Below the pieces are notes generated by a model. It had not been told where the DNA came from, did no database searches, and saw only the letters and a list, made by a program, of their open reading frames with translations. Shown here one piece after another: positions 27,596 to 36,403 of a DNA stretch of 58,516 bases. Origin of the DNA: a virus; the IMG/VR virus record IMGVR_UViG_3300031963_000166, positions 1-58,516 of that record; one strand, given 5' to 3'. The position numbers and the translations under genes were made by a program. Position 1 is the stretch's first letter, and every line of letters starts with the position of its first letter.

Positions 27596-28350
27596 TGGAC
27601 ACTACACTCGGAAAAATATATGACGAGCTTTTGTTCCGTGCTGGGAAAGATCTCCGGGGCGGGTTTGTCACCCCGAGCGATTTTAACAGGGCGATAGGAA
27701 TCGTTAATCAGCGATACCTCAACACCCTTGTGAGTAACTTTGAAAAAAACAGAAAGGTTACCAGTGACTTGCAACCGTTCATAAAAACACTCGGCTCCCC
27801 GCAGTACGCTCCTTTAAAGTTCACCCCGGTTTTGCCGGGCAACCCTAAGAAAGGAGGGTACGCAGACATACCGGAAGACATTTGGTACGAGGCGGAATCG
27901 AGCTATCTTGAGCTTTTAAACGACGGTTGCTCCACGGATTCCAATTATCGGTCGGTCGATTTTGTGAGTCAGCACCAGTTCAATGCCGTGATGCGCAGTT
28001 CTGTTTTGAGTCCGGTTGACAATCCGCAAGAAAACGACCCGGTGCTTGTCACAAGAAACGACAAGTATTTCATATACCCGTTTCTTGACCGGATATCATT
28101 TACATACATCAGAAGACCGAAGGTTCCGTACTTCGATTATGATTTGGTGAATAGGGTCGCTGTTTACCTTCCGCCTGGAAGCGTGCACACAAACAACTCG
28201 GTAGCGCCAGCGGGCAGCCCGAGTCAAAGCGTCGAATTTGAGTACCCGGAAAGCACTGTCGATCACATTACCGACATGATTAAGACTTACATCGGAATAG
28301 GAAACGAAAATCAGTGGAACATTCAAACTCAAATGCCAGATAGAGTATGA
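27595..28350 (+). CDS. probable head-tail connector protein
   Basis: A 251-residue protein of mixed alpha/beta character (FDRISFTYIRRPKVPYFDYD region, then CSTDSNYRSVDFVSQHQFNA). It starts at the stop of the previous gene and overlaps the next by 4 nt. Position after the capsid gene and size suggest a ring or connector subunit, as found in crAss-like and related podoviruses, but no diagnostic motif is visible. Confidence 0.7.
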   Translation: MDTTLGKIYDELLFRAGKDLRGGFVTPSDFNRAIGIVNQRYLNTLVSNFEKNRKVTSDLQPFIKTLGSPQYAPLKFTPVLPGNPKKGGYADIPEDIWYEAESSYLELLNDGCSTDSNYRSVDFVSQHQFNAVMRSSVLSPVDNPQENDPVLVTRNDKYFIYPFLDRISFTYIRRPKVPYFDYDLVNRVAVYLPPGSVHTNNSVAPAGSPSQSVEFEYPESTVDHITDMIKTYIGIGNENQWNIQTQMPDRV

Positions 28351-28940
28351 TAACCAAGAGACAGGCCATAGAGTTTATTCAGCACAGGCTTAGCGGCGGA
28401 GATACTCCGGAGGACTTGCGCCGTCTTTACCCCAGGTCGATTATTGCCCGGGTAATAAATTACGCCTTGTCGGATGCGGTCACAAGAGACCCGTACCTAT
28501 TGGAAGACGTTGCCGTTCCGTATGACTTTGCCGTGTCTTCTGATTCAAAGGGTTACTATGTGTCGCTTTCCCCGCAGCCGATTTCTGGATCTCTCGCAAT
28601 CTACTCCGTAACAGATGAGTCGGATAGCGATAACCGGTATTTTGTTCAGTCAAAGATCGACGCGTCTACAATGGAGGTTTTAAGGGGGAAAAATAAAAAC
28701 GGCGCAGTATTTTATAAGAACGCGCTCAGGTTTAATAAAAAGCCCGTCGGCACGGTCACGGTCACTATGATTCCGAATGTTTATCAAATGGAAGATGACG
28801 ACCCTTTGATTATCCCGATGCAAGACGGCTTTGGTGAAATGGCATTTTTCCAGTTGTGTCTACAGGCTCTTTCAACTCAGGGCTATCAAGACGATCTGAA
28901 TGACAGCTCTGTGGACGCTCAAAATATTCAAAGAGGATGA
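28347..28940 (+). CDS. probable head-tail connector protein
   Basis: A 197-residue protein with an N-terminal helical part (KRQAIEFIQHRLSGGDTPED) and a beta-rich core (FAVSSDSKGYYVSLSPQPIS, GTVTVTMIPNVYQMEDDDPL). Genes of this size and fold class directly after the capsid often encode ring proteins that join portal and tail. It overlaps both neighbours by 4 nt (ATGA), indicating translational coupling within the connector run. Assignment by position. Confidence 0.7.
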   Translation: MITKRQAIEFIQHRLSGGDTPEDLRRLYPRSIIARVINYALSDAVTRDPYLLEDVAVPYDFAVSSDSKGYYVSLSPQPISGSLAIYSVTDESDSDNRYFVQSKIDASTMEVLRGKNKNGAVFYKNALRFNKKPVGTVTVTMIPNVYQMEDDDPLIIPMQDGFGEMAFFQLCLQALSTQGYQDDLNDSSVDAQNIQRG

Positions 28941-29668
28941 TCATAAAAGATATTCGATATATTGCTACATCCGCGTTGTACAGGCTCGGCAAATCACCCA
29001 GCGGCAGAGAGCTTAACTGGATGGTTCAGGTGGCTATTGACTATATGAGCGAAAAAGCGCCGCTTGACGGGTTAGTTAGTCTCAAGACGATTCATACCAA
29101 GCTGGATACCGGCGCAAGGGTATTCACGCTCCCGCCCGACTGCATGCGGATTGTGAAAATCGGAATGAAGTCAGGAAAGAGGATATGGACTCTTACTCCA
29201 GACACGTCTCTTGTTTTTCCCGATTCGGCCTTTTCTTGTGAAAGCGACTCTACGGATCCGGTTATTACCGACGGGTATTATCCGTCGGGTTATTTTGGGT
29301 ATTTTTACGGGTATCAAAACTACACCAGAGGCAGCGGAAGAAATGAGAATTATTACCGAATAGACGGCAGAAATATTTTGTTTGACCACAACATGGATGG
29401 CGGACAGGTGGTTATTGAATATCTGTCCAATGGGTCAAACATTAGCGACAAGACATTGATCGATATGGCTTATGCCGAGCCTTTCAGGCTTTACTTGATG
29501 AGCGAATATTGCTTTCACAAGGGCAACGCCATGGATCGACCAAAATATAAAGAGCTTCAAATGCAATACGAGGCCGCCCAGTGGAGCGCAAATCTCCTTG
29601 TGAAGGCTCCGAGGCTTTACGAAACAATAGACGCGCTTGCTCAAAGCTCGGCTCTAAATCTTGGGTAA
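28937..29668 (+). CDS. head-tail adaptor-like protein
   Basis: A 243-residue protein. An N-terminal helical bundle (ATSALYRLGKSPSGRELNWM) leads into a beta domain starting FTLPPDCMRIVKIGMKSGKR, a pattern (LPxDxxxIxxV) shared by phage adaptor and gp4-like ring proteins. It has a Gly/Tyr-rich loop (YPSGYFGYFYGYQNYTRGSG) and a C-terminal helical part with a possible portal-contacting segment. Its TAA overlaps the ATG of the tail hub gene. Likely a connector ring between portal and tail. Confidence 0.7.
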   Translation: MIIKDIRYIATSALYRLGKSPSGRELNWMVQVAIDYMSEKAPLDGLVSLKTIHTKLDTGARVFTLPPDCMRIVKIGMKSGKRIWTLTPDTSLVFPDSAFSCESDSTDPVITDGYYPSGYFGYFYGYQNYTRGSGRNENYYRIDGRNILFDHNMDGGQVVIEYLSNGSNISDKTLIDMAYAEPFRLYLMSEYCFHKGNAMDRPKYKELQMQYEAAQWSANLLVKAPRLYETIDALAQSSALNLG

Positions 29669-32600
29669 TGGATTTTAATGAGCAAATAATATTTACCGGT
29701 GGGATCAACACCGACGATGACACAAGGTCAATACCGCAAGGTGACTACAGGGACTTCAATTATTGTAGGCTCGGGCAGGCGGCGGGGCAGGGCGCTTCCG
29801 TTATTACTTCTTGGGGCACTGTCGATATTTCGAACCCAGAAGTAGACCCTCGCGATCAAGTGATAGGAGCCACAATATGGGATAGGGCGCAAGGAGCGTC
29901 GAGATCGATCGTTTACTTTGTTTGGGCGTATGACAATGATCATGAAATATGGGTTTTTGACATCAACACAGAAACGCACCAACTTGCTGTCAGATCTCAG
30001 CACCTAAATTTTTCGAAAGACTTCCCGATTATTCACGCCAACACGTTTGACGACATATTAAAGTTCACAGACGGAAGATGGAACGACCAAATGTACATTG
30101 ATGGCAACAGGGTTTTCAATCCTCCGTACCAGATCAATCTCGAAAAGGCAATCAGCGGCTTTTACACGAATATCAGCCTGCAAACAATCGATGCAATTAA
30201 GTGGCCACCTATACCTCCATACGTTCAATATATCACTGATATCTCAAGGAACGACAACAAGATTTCAAAGAAGCTTTTTAAGTTCTGCGTTCAGTACATT
30301 TATGAGAACAACGAGTTGAGCTCGTGGTCGATGTATAGCAATCTTCCTCTTCCGGATCAGTCGGAATTTGTCACCGGCTCGAACTGGCTCAGAACGAATT
30401 ATGACAACGGAATATCGATCACGTTTCCAACAGGGCCGAAGGAAGTTATTGGATTTAATATTGCCGTGCAGCAATTCGACGAAAGCACGGGTGGAGCGGA
30501 AGGCCCGTTTTCTGTTTTTGCCGAAAAAAACAAAGAAAGAGACAGCATCTCTGATGACGTTAATTACACGCTGAATTTTTATGGCAATGTTTCGTCAAAG
30601 GTCGCTGTTGATTTCCAAAAAAATTACGACAGGTTACCTATCGCCGCCAGGTGTCAGGAGTATTTGCCTACCAGCCAAGTCGCTTACATTAACTTCAGGG
30701 AAGGCTACAACAAAATAGAAATTGCCGCAGAAGCGGATTACGTCATAAAAGGCGTGAAGTGGTCCGCGTTTTCCGGCCTGATATTCACGGCTGTTTGGGA
30801 CGGAGTCGGCGGGGGGACGCTAAAGACTGGTGTGGATTTATGGGATGTAAATACAGAGTTCCCGTACAGCGCAGGTATGGTCATAACCATAAATGGCCCA
30901 ACGACCATACCTACTCTTCTCGGGTATATTGTGACCCAAGAAGACGTTGATGCCGCGTTGGCTCTACCTACCGTTCTTGATCAGAACGAATACATGTTTC
31001 AGTTGATAGGGGACTTTTTTATGTCCGCTCTTGGTCAACCGGCCGGGACGATAGCCGTTGTTGGCAGTATTTTGGAATATTACTTCACCGACATCCCGAG
31101 CGACATCAACATAACAAAGAGCAAATTTACAAGGCTCAACGACGCGAGGCCGACGTTGAAAACGGGCGCAACGCATGAGTTCGGGATAGTTTATGGAGAC
31201 AGGGCTTTCAGGGACGGTACTGTTCAAACTTCTGATCAAATGAGCGTTTTTGTGCCGTTCTTTTTTGACATAGACAGAACGTCCCTTGACAATAGTTACG
31301 ATCCATTCACTGTTTCCCCAAAGATTTCGATAAACCACACCCCGCCGGTTTGGGCTGATCGGTACTGGATTGTCGCAAAGCCAGCCACTGAGATATTGAG
31401 TTTTGGGCACTACATGGTTTCTGTTGAAAACATCTACGCCGAGCCCGCTGTCATATTGGATTCTGCAAGTCAAGAGACAAGGTACAAGATAATTTTAGAC
31501 AACAAGTACACCAATGTTTACAACATAGGCGCAACTATAAATCACGTTCCTCAAAAAGGAGACAAGCTCCGATTCGTAAGGAGACGATCTCCCGAGGTGT
31601 GGGATAATTTTAGCAGCGTGCTTGGCGGATATGCTCAGTACGTTGAGGTGGATGTTCTTGACTACTTCCCGGCTGATGGTCCAGGCGGACGCCCGGTTGT
31701 CTACACAACCCTTTTCGACATTGGTCTCATTGAGAACTTTGACAATATTGAAAACCCGGGCGGATACATTGTTGAGATATACACCCCGCGCCCGTTTGTT
31801 GATGATGACGGGGGCTTGTTTATTTCCGGGTGGAAGGACATAACCCCGTCGATCCCAATTATTGATCCTCACACCCCTGACAGGAGACATGGTGCCCCGT
31901 TTGACTACACGGCTCAATGCATTGAGATCGCTCCTGATAGCTACGTTTTCTCAATGACAAGCGACAGAACCGATTTGATTGGGCAATCTTTTAACCTTGT
32001 TATTTATTACAACGACGGATCAACCGAGACCGTGAATTCTGAGCAGATAGTCTCGGCCGAATATCGCGTTGACAACAATACGACTTATATCACGTTTTTG
32101 AATCAGGACGCATTTGACCAGATATCGTATATTACGATGTCTTACAGCTCTCCCCAACAAATAGCTCCGCAGCCGGTGCTTCCGGCATACATTTACCCTT
32201 CGTATGGAGACGTGTACCTTAGAATGAGGAATTTCGGAACCGGTTACGCCGGCGTTTCGTCTCAGTATTATTATTACATTGAAGATCCTCACTATTCGGA
32301 CTATTGGCTTAGCGACGTGCACAATACGGGCAGAACCAGGATTGAGTCTCCCACGTTTCAAATGGTGCACCGTAAGGCTGACGCCATTCATTCCAATCCC
32401 TATGGAGGCTTAAACAGGTCTGTAAACGGAACCTCTACCTTTGTCCTTGACAACTCAAATATTATTGAGATGAACCCTCTTTTTGGAGAGGTGGTTAGGG
32501 CTATCATGGCCGGCAGAGAGGGTAAAACGCTTAAATGCATTCAGCCGTTTAAGGAAAACTCTATTTACATACAGTTCTACCCCAACGAGGTCGGATCGGA

Positions 32601-33990
32601 CTCTTCGGTAAGGGTTAGTAAGGCCACGTTCGCGTCATGGTTTGACTACAAGTCTCGATTTGGAACAACCGATCCCGGTTCTGTAGCTCTTTTGCCAAAC
32701 GGCGAAATTGCTTATTTTGACGCAAATTCCGGCGTATTTGTTTTGTCTCAAACCAACGGTCAAACAATCATCAGCGAGATTGATCCGTCAAGCAGGGTTG
32801 ATTTTAAGTTCAGGACTGAAACAAAAAGAATTGCGGGCTTGTTTTCAAAAGGCAGCGGCTCGAAATGCAGGGCATACGTCAACGAGCTTTTGGGCGAGGT
32901 CGGTTTTGCCTTCGATCTCGTAGAGAGTTCGGAGTCTGCTACAGGTCTCATTTCTTTTGCGGACGCCGGGACAAATTACTTTATTGCCGCAGGATCAGAA
33001 GAGGACATACTTCCTCTTTTAGGCAATGAGATTACGATTTACCTCCCTCTCCCGGATTCTCCGTACAATCTCGCTCCGCAAACAACAATTGTTGATTATG
33101 TGGCGTCTTTTGGTTCGAGTGTCGTGATTTTTATTCGAGATCCGCTGCTTTACACTTATTCCGGCGAGCCAAGGCCAGTCGGAGAAGATCCGTATTACTA
33201 CATATCGCCCAAAAAAGAACGAAAGCATGTTGTTTTCGATTATTTGTCAATGAGGTGGAGATCGACTTACGATTATCCGTTCACAAATTTTGTTAACTAC
33301 GGACAACTATTGTTCGGGTGGGATGAGCAGGCGAGATTTTACAAGCACAACGAAAAGTCCTCTTATCAATTTCACGGAAAGGACTTCGTTCAAAAGATAA
33401 CGTTTGTTTCGAACGAGCGCCCTCTTGATGTCAAAAGGTATCAGAATTTTTCTCAAATGGGATCTCAGCCGTTTACGGTTGAGGCTTCATCTGAGCCAAA
33501 TTTGAGCTACACGTCAGGCATGTACACAATAATAGCTCCTCAGGAGATGAGCCAATACGAGGGCTACACGAGGTGTTATTACAAGAAAAATTTGTACGAC
33601 CCAGTATTTTTAAATTCCGCTATTCAGTCGACATCTTTTGTTGGTATAGATCCTGATATCGACGACTTTGTTGCTGGCTGGGAGCTTGCCGGAAATCAAA
33701 CTGGGCTACTTGGTGTCGAGGTGGTTATTATTCAGCCGAACGGAAACTTCATAGGGGTCGTTACCTCCGCCGATTACGACTCCGTCTCTGACATTACTTT
33801 TATTGAAACGACATATGGGAACCCTGTTGATACCGGGATTCCTGGCCTTCTTTATTCTGCCGATTTAGCAATATCCGCAGGCGAAGACATGAGGTCTTAT
33901 TCGTTAACACATACGCTGAGTTATCCTGTTTCGGAAAATGAATTGCCGGCACAGCTATTTGGTGTTGCAATTAAGGGCGTACTTTCATAA
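29668..33990 (+). CDS. tail hub or stabilisation protein
   Basis: A 1440-residue beta-rich virion protein. The N-terminal part reads FTGGINTDDDTRSIPQGDYR, as in tail hub/stabilisation proteins of podoviruses. It contains DAIKWPPIPPYVQYITDISR, then KLFKFCVQYIYENNELSSWS, matching the family pattern in which a proline-rich strand is followed by YVYxDGExSxxS. Long loops and few charged helices fit a tail tube or hub. I chose the ATG at 29668, overlapping the upstream TAA; an open frame upstream lies inside the previous gene. It would form the tail tip, with fibres attached. Confidence 0.75.
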   Translation: MDFNEQIIFTGGINTDDDTRSIPQGDYRDFNYCRLGQAAGQGASVITSWGTVDISNPEVDPRDQVIGATIWDRAQGASRSIVYFVWAYDNDHEIWVFDINTETHQLAVRSQHLNFSKDFPIIHANTFDDILKFTDGRWNDQMYIDGNRVFNPPYQINLEKAISGFYTNISLQTIDAIKWPPIPPYVQYITDISRNDNKISKKLFKFCVQYIYENNELSSWSMYSNLPLPDQSEFVTGSNWLRTNYDNGISITFPTGPKEVIGFNIAVQQFDESTGGAEGPFSVFAEKNKERDSISDDVNYTLNFYGNVSSKVAVDFQKNYDRLPIAARCQEYLPTSQVAYINFREGYNKIEIAAEADYVIKGVKWSAFSGLIFTAVWDGVGGGTLKTGVDLWDVNTEFPYSAGMVITINGPTTIPTLLGYIVTQEDVDAALALPTVLDQNEYMFQLIGDFFMSALGQPAGTIAVVGSILEYYFTDIPSDINITKSKFTRLNDARPTLKTGATHEFGIVYGDRAFRDGTVQTSDQMSVFVPFFFDIDRTSLDNSYDPFTVSPKISINHTPPVWADRYWIVAKPATEILSFGHYMVSVENIYAEPAVILDSASQETRYKIILDNKYTNVYNIGATINHVPQKGDKLRFVRRRSPEVWDNFSSVLGGYAQYVEVDVLDYFPADGPGGRPVVYTTLFDIGLIENFDNIENPGGYIVEIYTPRPFVDDDGGLFISGWKDITPSIPIIDPHTPDRRHGAPFDYTAQCIEIAPDSYVFSMTSDRTDLIGQSFNLVIYYNDGSTETVNSEQIVSAEYRVDNNTTYITFLNQDAFDQISYITMSYSSPQQIAPQPVLPAYIYPSYGDVYLRMRNFGTGYAGVSSQYYYYIEDPHYSDYWLSDVHNTGRTRIESPTFQMVHRKADAIHSNPYGGLNRSVNGTSTFVLDNSNIIEMNPLFGEVVRAIMAGREGKTLKCIQPFKENSIYIQFYPNEVGSDSSVRVSKATFASWFDYKSRFGTTDPGSVALLPNGEIAYFDANSGVFVLSQTNGQTIISEIDPSSRVDFKFRTETKRIAGLFSKGSGSKCRAYVNELLGEVGFAFDLVESSESATGLISFADAGTNYFIAAGSEEDILPLLGNEITIYLPLPDSPYNLAPQTTIVDYVASFGSSVVIFIRDPLLYTYSGEPRPVGEDPYYYISPKKERKHVVFDYLSMRWRSTYDYPFTNFVNYGQLLFGWDEQARFYKHNEKSSYQFHGKDFVQKITFVSNERPLDVKRYQNFSQMGSQPFTVEASSEPNLSYTSGMYTIIAPQEMSQYEGYTRCYYKKNLYDPVFLNSAIQSTSFVGIDPDIDDFVAGWELAGNQTGLLGVEVVIIQPNGNFIGVVTSADYDSVSDITFIETTYGNPVDTGIPGLLYSADLAISAGEDMRSYSLTHTLSYPVSENELPAQLFGVAIKGVLS

Positions 33991-34001
33991 ATTTGCCACT
34001 T

Positions 34002-34436
34002 GTGAGCAGCAAGATTAAGATAAAGCCGATTTTGTCCGCTTTTTCGGGTGATCGAGAAATAGAAAATTTTTGCGATCCAAACAGCCACGACAAAACGGGC
34101 AGCGGCGTTGCTGTTGACACGTTTAATAAACTCAGGGCTTGGGACGAGCTTAGTGATGATGGGGTTTTTACCGAGGTTTTTAACGGGGGCAACGTTGTTG
34201 GGTTTATTTACACCGTCCCGGGCAGGCTTGTTAGTTTCGGGGTATCCCCAAACCACAGGGTAAAACCGGTTTTAAAAAAGGTGTTTGAAGATATTGTTGA
34301 GATGGCGGGAGATGAGTTTTTGTGCGCTATGTGGACGAGAAATTCAAGAGGAATTCAGTGGTTGCAGCGGTGCGGGATGGAGATTTTAACTTGTGATGAC
34401 GTTGTCACAGAATTAATTTATAAAAAATGCCAGTAA
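34002..34436 (+). CDS. GNAT-like internal virion protein (T7 gp13-like)
   Basis: A 144-residue protein resembling the GNAT-like internal virion protein A of T7-type phages: VVGFIYTVPGRLVSFGVSPN, then RVKPVLKKVFEDI and FLCAMWTRNSRGIQWLQRCG, the N-RGIxWLxRxGM ending seen in those proteins. The acetyl-CoA pocket is not convincing, so a structural role is likely. No ATG is available: GTG at 34002 is preferred, with TTG at 33993 as the alternative. It overlaps the next gene by 10 nt and begins the ejection-protein run. Confidence 0.65.
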   Translation: MSSKIKIKPILSAFSGDREIENFCDPNSHDKTGSGVAVDTFNKLRAWDELSDDGVFTEVFNGGNVVGFIYTVPGRLVSFGVSPNHRVKPVLKKVFEDIVEMAGDEFLCAMWTRNSRGIQWLQRCGMEILTCDDVVTELIYKKCQ

Positions 34437-35161
34437 CAGCAGCAATAGTAGCAGGGACGATCGCAGCGGGCAAGGGGGTTCAGTCTCTTGTTCGTGCGAA
34501 TCGCGCAAAAAAAGAAATGGAAAGACTCGGAAAGGGCTTGAAAGACCCTTCTTTTTCCATGCCAGCCGAGCTGATGCAAGCATACGATGCCGCGAAGGCT
34601 ATGCCGGTTTCCAGAAATATGCCCGGATACGGAGCTATTCAAAACATGGCAAGCATGCAGCAGCAAGGGGCTCTTGGCGATATCTCAAAGTATGGCACCG
34701 GGCTTGACGCCGTCGCTGCCATGACGAACCTCGGAACGCAGTCCATGGCTCAGCAGCAGGAGATCGGTATTCAAAACAGCCAAAACTATCAGTCTCAACT
34801 CGAGAACAGACAGCAAAACATGGCCGGTATCGCAAATCAGCTCGCCGGCTTTAGGCAATACGAGTATGAGCAAAATGTCTTGAATCCATTCCTTAGAACA
34901 AGCGCCGCTATTTCTGCGTTAAGAAGAAAAAGATACCAGGAGTCAAATCTTGCATTTGACTCTTTTGCCAACGTTTTGCAGGCTGGCGCAGGGGCTATTA
35001 ACCCAGCTTCGATAACCGACACCGGCGGTGGTATGGCCGGCAATATTGCAGCTGGCGGCGGAACGTCTGGCGGCGGAACGTCTGGCGGCGCCAACACCGG
35101 GGCAAGAGGGTGGTCGAGCGCTCAAAATATGGTTGATGAATTTGGAAACGTTATTTTTTAA
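34427..35161 (+). CDS. internal virion protein (T7 gp14-like)
   Basis: A 244-residue protein with an N-terminal hydrophobic/glycine segment (AAIVAGTIAAGKGVQSLVRA), Gln/Asn-rich helices (MAQQQEIGIQNSQNYQSQL) and a flexible Gly/Thr tail with the repeat GGGTSGGGTSGG. Short proteins of this kind between the GNAT-like gene and giant ejection genes correspond to T7 internal virion protein B (gp14), which inserts into the host envelope on infection. It overlaps the upstream gene. The family assignment rests on features and order, not on close sequence identity. Confidence 0.65.
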   Translation: MPVTAAIVAGTIAAGKGVQSLVRANRAKKEMERLGKGLKDPSFSMPAELMQAYDAAKAMPVSRNMPGYGAIQNMASMQQQGALGDISKYGTGLDAVAAMTNLGTQSMAQQQEIGIQNSQNYQSQLENRQQNMAGIANQLAGFRQYEYEQNVLNPFLRTSAAISALRRKRYQESNLAFDSFANVLQAGAGAINPASITDTGGGMAGNIAAGGGTSGGGTSGGANTGARGWSSAQNMVDEFGNVIF

Positions 35162-35167
35162 TTTAAA

Positions 35168-36379
35168 ATGGCAGTAAGCGCATCAGTTGTATACACAGGC
35201 GAGTCGGGCAATATGTCTGGCGACAACACCGGTGCCGCGTTTTTTGAGCGCGGAGACGCCCTTGATATCTCACAACAGGAGATAGCCCGATCAAGGGAGC
35301 TTGCAAGGGAAAAAAGAGACAGAGAAAAAGAAGTGAGAGAGCAGTGGCGAAACGCCATAATGCCCACAGAGGATCTATGGCTCGACGAGGAAGAAGAGGA
35401 GCTCAACGCTGTGATCAATGAGTACGACAATATGATTTCCGGTTTCGCTCAACGCGGGGCGGAATTTGCCGACCTTAGCTCGGACGAGATCAAGCAGAAG
35501 AAGCAATTGGAGGCAAGAATCAAGCTTTTAAGAACTCAGTCCGATCAGAACAAGGCGTATTACGACCAGATCATGTCAGAGTTTCAAAAAGATCCGGACG
35601 GCCTTATTTATGATCCTGAAAAATCGACAAAAATGCTCGAGGAGTTTCGTGGATCAGGCAAAAGCATCGAGGCGAGGAATGAGGTCGCGAGAAAAAATGG
35701 CGTCTTGCCTAAAAGATATGACTTCTCTGGGGTGACCACGAACCTTGCCAAGGTTCTGCCAGATACCGATTTGCCTGGAAATAAAACAGGGAAAAATCCA
35801 AAGGCTTTTGAGCTTGTTCTTGATGATTTTCTCGCAAGCCCCGAGGGAGATCTTATGATCAGAGAGACCAATGAAGCAGAAGGGGATATAAAGAAAAGAC
35901 TTCTTGATGAGTTCAATGTTATTTACAGACCGAAAAGCAAGCCTGTCGTTAAGACGTCTACCAAGGCGCCGACCGCTCCAAAAAGTGACTTTTCTCTCAC
36001 TCCGACCGCAACAGGTACTGGGGTCGGGAAGTATAAAAACCTTGAGTTCAACGTTATGACCACCCCTAATTCGCCAGGGCAATCTGATTTATTTTGGGAT
36101 TCAGGGTACAACACTATTAACATTCCGCACAAGGCGCTATCCCTTTATGACAACTCCGGGAATCCCCAGCAAGTTACGGTTCAGTCGGTATACCAAGGTC
36201 CGAACGGCACCGTATTAAGAACGACAGACAGTCATAATGAAGAGATATGGATTGATTATTCGAATCCAAGAAATAAATCAACAGTAGACGGCGCTTATCA
36301 GGTTGACTTTAATGATGTCTTTGAAAAGGTCAGATCAACAGCTCCTTCAGACGGCGGATCTGGTGTGCCTTGGCTATAA
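35168..36379 (+). CDS. virion-associated helical protein, unknown
   Basis: A 403-residue protein. The first 250 residues are charged coiled-coil-like helices (ISQQEIARSRELAREKRDRE; then an acidic DEEEEELNAVINEYDNM). A linker rich in Lys/Thr/Pro follows (VVKTSTKAPTAPKSDFSLTP), then a C-terminal beta domain (NLEFNVMTTPNSPGQSDLFW). It lies between gp14-like and giant ejection-protein genes, so it is probably packed in the head or ejected, but no family is recognised. Confidence 0.65.
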   Translation: MAVSASVVYTGESGNMSGDNTGAAFFERGDALDISQQEIARSRELAREKRDREKEVREQWRNAIMPTEDLWLDEEEEELNAVINEYDNMISGFAQRGAEFADLSSDEIKQKKQLEARIKLLRTQSDQNKAYYDQIMSEFQKDPDGLIYDPEKSTKMLEEFRGSGKSIEARNEVARKNGVLPKRYDFSGVTTNLAKVLPDTDLPGNKTGKNPKAFELVLDDFLASPEGDLMIRETNEAEGDIKKRLLDEFNVIYRPKSKPVVKTSTKAPTAPKSDFSLTPTATGTGVGKYKNLEFNVMTTPNSPGQSDLFWDSGYNTINIPHKALSLYDNSGNPQQVTVQSVYQGPNGTVLRTTDSHNEEIWIDYSNPRNKSTVDGAYQVDFNDVFEKVRSTAPSDGGSGVPWL

Positions 36380-36403
36380 CAACACGAAATAAAAAAAACA
36401 AAT